The notes under the pieces are model-generated. The model did no database searches and was not told the DNA's origin. It was given only the letters and a program-made list of their open reading frames with translations. DNA of 5,930 nt from the NCBI GenBank assembly GCA_002320555.1, contig DCJV01000088.1, forward strand, positions 12,031 to 17,960. The letters run 5' to 3'. This document shows positions 4,645 to 5,930 of this stretch, in pieces. This DNA is from Ruminococcaceae bacterium UBA1691 (GTDB lineage: Bacteria; Bacillota; Clostridia; Oscillospirales; Acutalibacteraceae). A program made the position numbers and the translations under genes. Each line of letters starts with the position of its first letter. Position 1 is the first letter of the stretch.

Positions 4645-4824
4645 AATAAACCCTCCATATTGATTGATTACGCACAGGATCAGATATACCAAGCTGCGCC
4701 GGAGCTGAAAAAATACCTCTTCCTGGTTGCCATGCTGCACCTGGCCTTGATTCATGCAAAGCCGCTGCATCATCTGCCTAGTTGCCGGGCATGCGTGCAT
4801 CTGTCTGCAAATGTTTAATTCACA
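4645..4824. other. 180-nt spacer upstream of the MscS-family gene
   Basis: It holds the GGAGGG ribosome site of the channel gene and presumably its promoter. Only poor -35/-10 candidates are visible (for example TTGGTA-16-TAATCA on the minus strand). No convincing terminator follows the phosphopantetheinyl transferase; a short AGCT-CCGGCGC-AGCT dyad lacks a T-tract on the transcribed side. Confidence 0.4.
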
Positions 4825-5433
4825 TTATCTCCGTTCACACACAGACAGGCAATATTCTTCTGCAAAGTCAAAACTTTGAAAGAGGACATTGTCCTGATTC
4901 GATATCACCGTGCCATCCGGCGCAAAGGAAAAGGAGATATCCTGCAGCGGCATGCCAATCCCCGTCCCGGTCAGCTTGACGAAGCTCTCCTTCAGCGTCC
5001 ACAACCGGTAGAAAAGGCGTGCGGGGTCTTTGCTCTGTGCAAGTAGAGCGAGCTCCGCCCCACTGCACACCCGCCGGGCAACATTCGGATTATATTTCCG
5101 CAACCGCTCAATGTCGATCCCGACGGGATGTTCGGATACGGCGCACACGGCGTATTCTCCGGAATGACTGATATTGAAAAAAAGGTCTTGTCCATCCTTT
5201 AAAAACGGTTTTCCGCGCTCCTCGCGGCTGATCGGGACTGCCGGAAGGGGACAGTGCAGAATCCGCGCAAGCATTGTCCGGGCAAGCAGCTCTCCGCAGA
5301 GGGAACGTTCCTGGTCCGCGCGCATCCTGCGGGCGAGAATTTCCGCCTGCCTTTTCCCGGGCAAACAGGAGAGCCAATGCGTGAATACCTCCTGCGGGAC
5401 GCCTCCCGTCAGCCGGACGGCCGTGATCTCCAT
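4825..5433 (-). CDS. sfp: Sfp-type 4'-phosphopantetheinyl transferase (202 aa)
   Basis: Transfers the 4'-phosphopantetheine arm of coenzyme A to a serine of acyl- or peptidyl-carrier proteins in the cytoplasm, with Mg2+. Visible family motifs are GKP (74-76), FNISHSGEYAV (86-96, with H90), VGIDIE (104-109) and the WTLKESFVKLTGTG block (145-158). The metal and catalytic residues D107, E109, E149 and K152 are in place. D107, E109 and H90 fall at the same numbers as in Bacillus Sfp, and E149 near its E151. The start at 5433 is preferred over an ATG at 5457: GGGAGG (5442-5447) is 8 nt upstream of 5433, nothing precedes the earlier ATG, and that longer start would put the ribosome site inside the gene. 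It follows the helicase stop by 38 nt and may be co-transcribed. No polyketide or peptide synthase genes are in view, so its carrier protein is unknown. Acyl carrier protein activation is possible if no AcpS exists. Confidence 0.94.
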   Translation of the reverse strand: MEITAVRLTGGVPQEVFTHWLSCLPGKRQAEILARRMRADQERSLCGELLARTMLARILHCPLPAVPISREERGKPFLKDGQDLFFNISHSGEYAVCAVSEHPVGIDIERLRKYNPNVARRVCSGAELALLAQSKDPARLFYRLWTLKESFVKLTGTGIGMPLQDISFSFAPDGTVISNQDNVLFQSFDFAEEYCLSVCERR

Positions 5434-5441
5434 CTGGATTT

Positions 5442-5447
5442 CCTCCC
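5442..5447 (-). promoter_or_regulatory. Ribosome binding site deciding the sfp start
   Basis: GGGAGG on the transcribed strand, 8 nt before ATG 5431-5433. It would be coding sequence if the upstream ATG (5457) were used, so it fixes the shorter 202-residue protein. Confidence 0.8.
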
Positions 5448-5471
5448 GTCGATTCATTAGATTTGTGCTTT

Positions 5472-5930
5472 TTAAAAGAAATGGAGCTGCTGCGCGGGCT
5501 GTGGCCGATTCAGTTCCACAGCCGTGCCCTTCGCCAGGCAGGAGACCGGAATGTCCGATAAAAACGGCGAGGGATCATCGTTCGTCAGCAGGATGAGCTC
5601 ATCTATGGCCCGCGTCATGCCGACGTAAAAGAGCCGCCGCTCCTCCTGCAAATCCGCAGGCCTGCCCGGCGCTTCGAGCGGCAGTGTGCCCTTTGAAACG
5701 CCACAGAGGAAGACCACCGGGAATTCCAGCCCCTTCGCGCCATGCAGAGTGGAAAGCATGACCGCGTCCGCCGTGTAGACGCGCTTTCCGCTGCGCATCA
5801 CGTCGCCTTCTTTTCCAAGCGACAGGCTGTGAAGCAGGGCCGGCATGTCCGGATAGAGGACGGCGGCGTCGAGCAGCTTTATGACAGCCGTATGCTCTGA
5901 AAGCCCGGTATCCTCAGCCCAATCTTGTAG
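5472..5930 (-). CDS. UvrD/PcrA-like superfamily 1 helicase, C-terminal end only
   Basis: The last 152 residues of an ATP-dependent DNA helicase; the gene continues past the right edge. Motif V (STLHGAKGLEFPVVFLCG, residues about 60-77 of the visible part) and motif VI (EERRLFYVGMTRA, about 96-108, with the ATP-sensing arginine) identify the 2A/2B module of the UvrD/PcrA/Rep group, which unwinds DNA 3' to 5' in repair or replication restart. The frame is open from the edge through the ATG at 5844-5846, which is internal (Met29 of the visible part), not a start. The tail after motif VI is short, about 45 residues, unlike long PcrA tails. It ends in QQLHFF, resembling the QL[S/D]LF-type sliding-clamp-binding peptide at the extreme C terminus. 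Which subfamily (PcrA, UvrD or a fused-domain clostridial type) cannot be told without the N-terminal part. Confidence 0.92.
   Translation of the reverse strand, partial: LQDWAEDTGLSEHTAVIKLLDAAVLYPDMPALLHSLSLGKEGDVMRSGKRVYTADAVMLSTLHGAKGLEFPVVFLCGVSKGTLPLEAPGRPADLQEERRLFYVGMTRAIDELILLTNDDPSPFLSDIPVSCLAKGTAVELNRPQPAQQLHFF

Noticed and set aside
4645..4800. 52-residue N-terminal extension of the MscS-family protein
   Set aside because: GGAGGG sits 6 nt before the ATG at 4644, and the extension shows no family sequence or ribosome site of its own.
5434..5457. Upstream ATG of the phosphopantetheinyl transferase
   Set aside because: No ribosome site precedes it, and the good GGGAGG lies between it and the next ATG, which gives standard Sfp numbering.

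Overview
The window looks like a Gram-positive, low-to-mid GC chromosome, most likely from the Clostridia (perhaps a gut Oscillospirales-type anaerobe). This rests on AGGAGG-type ribosome sites, a Gram-positive Sec signal peptide, a Clostridium/Bacillus-type zinc phospholipase C, and an intrinsic terminator with a T-tract. The genus cannot be fixed from this sequence. Every gene I can support reads on the minus strand, so transcription runs from right to left.

Right side (about 3811-5930): three ordinary chromosomal genes in GC-richer sequence. They are the C-terminal end of a UvrD/PcrA-like superfamily 1 helicase (cut by the right edge), an Sfp-type 4'-phosphopantetheinyl transferase 38 nt behind it, and an MscS-family mechanosensitive channel. 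The channel gene is closed by a clear Rho-independent terminator at 3739-3776.

Left side (1-3728): a separate, AT-richer accessory transcription unit. It starts with a strong promoter (extended -10) and a secreted zinc-dependent phospholipase C of the Bacillus cereus PC-PLC / clostridial alpha-toxin family. All nine expected metal ligands can be placed, but there is an unusually long acidic propeptide. Behind it runs a tandem array of at least five paralogous four-helix membrane proteins of about 137-157 residues, called E, D, C, B and A here in transcription order; A is cut by the left edge. Their cytoplasmic faces (N-terminal KIKK, central FYRREC..WPK, C-terminal KYPKREPKTA) are nearly constant, while their two predicted extracytoplasmic loops differ strongly. 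Three spacers in the array are copies of one element of about 100 bp carrying a conserved stem-loop and a 15-codon upstream ORF. Between C and B lies a 20-codon remnant of the 3' end of a second, diverged phospholipase gene, so the locus once held two [phospholipase + membrane protein] modules and lost one enzyme. Two array members (A and D) have ATA where sister C has ATG, yet stay open over their full length.

The most interesting reading is a secreted phospholipase paired with an expanding, diversifying set of membrane proteins, possibly immunity/self-protection proteins or surface-exposed recognition variants. The gene order, repeats, ghost gene and loop variability are seen in the sequence. 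The immunity or recognition role is inference.
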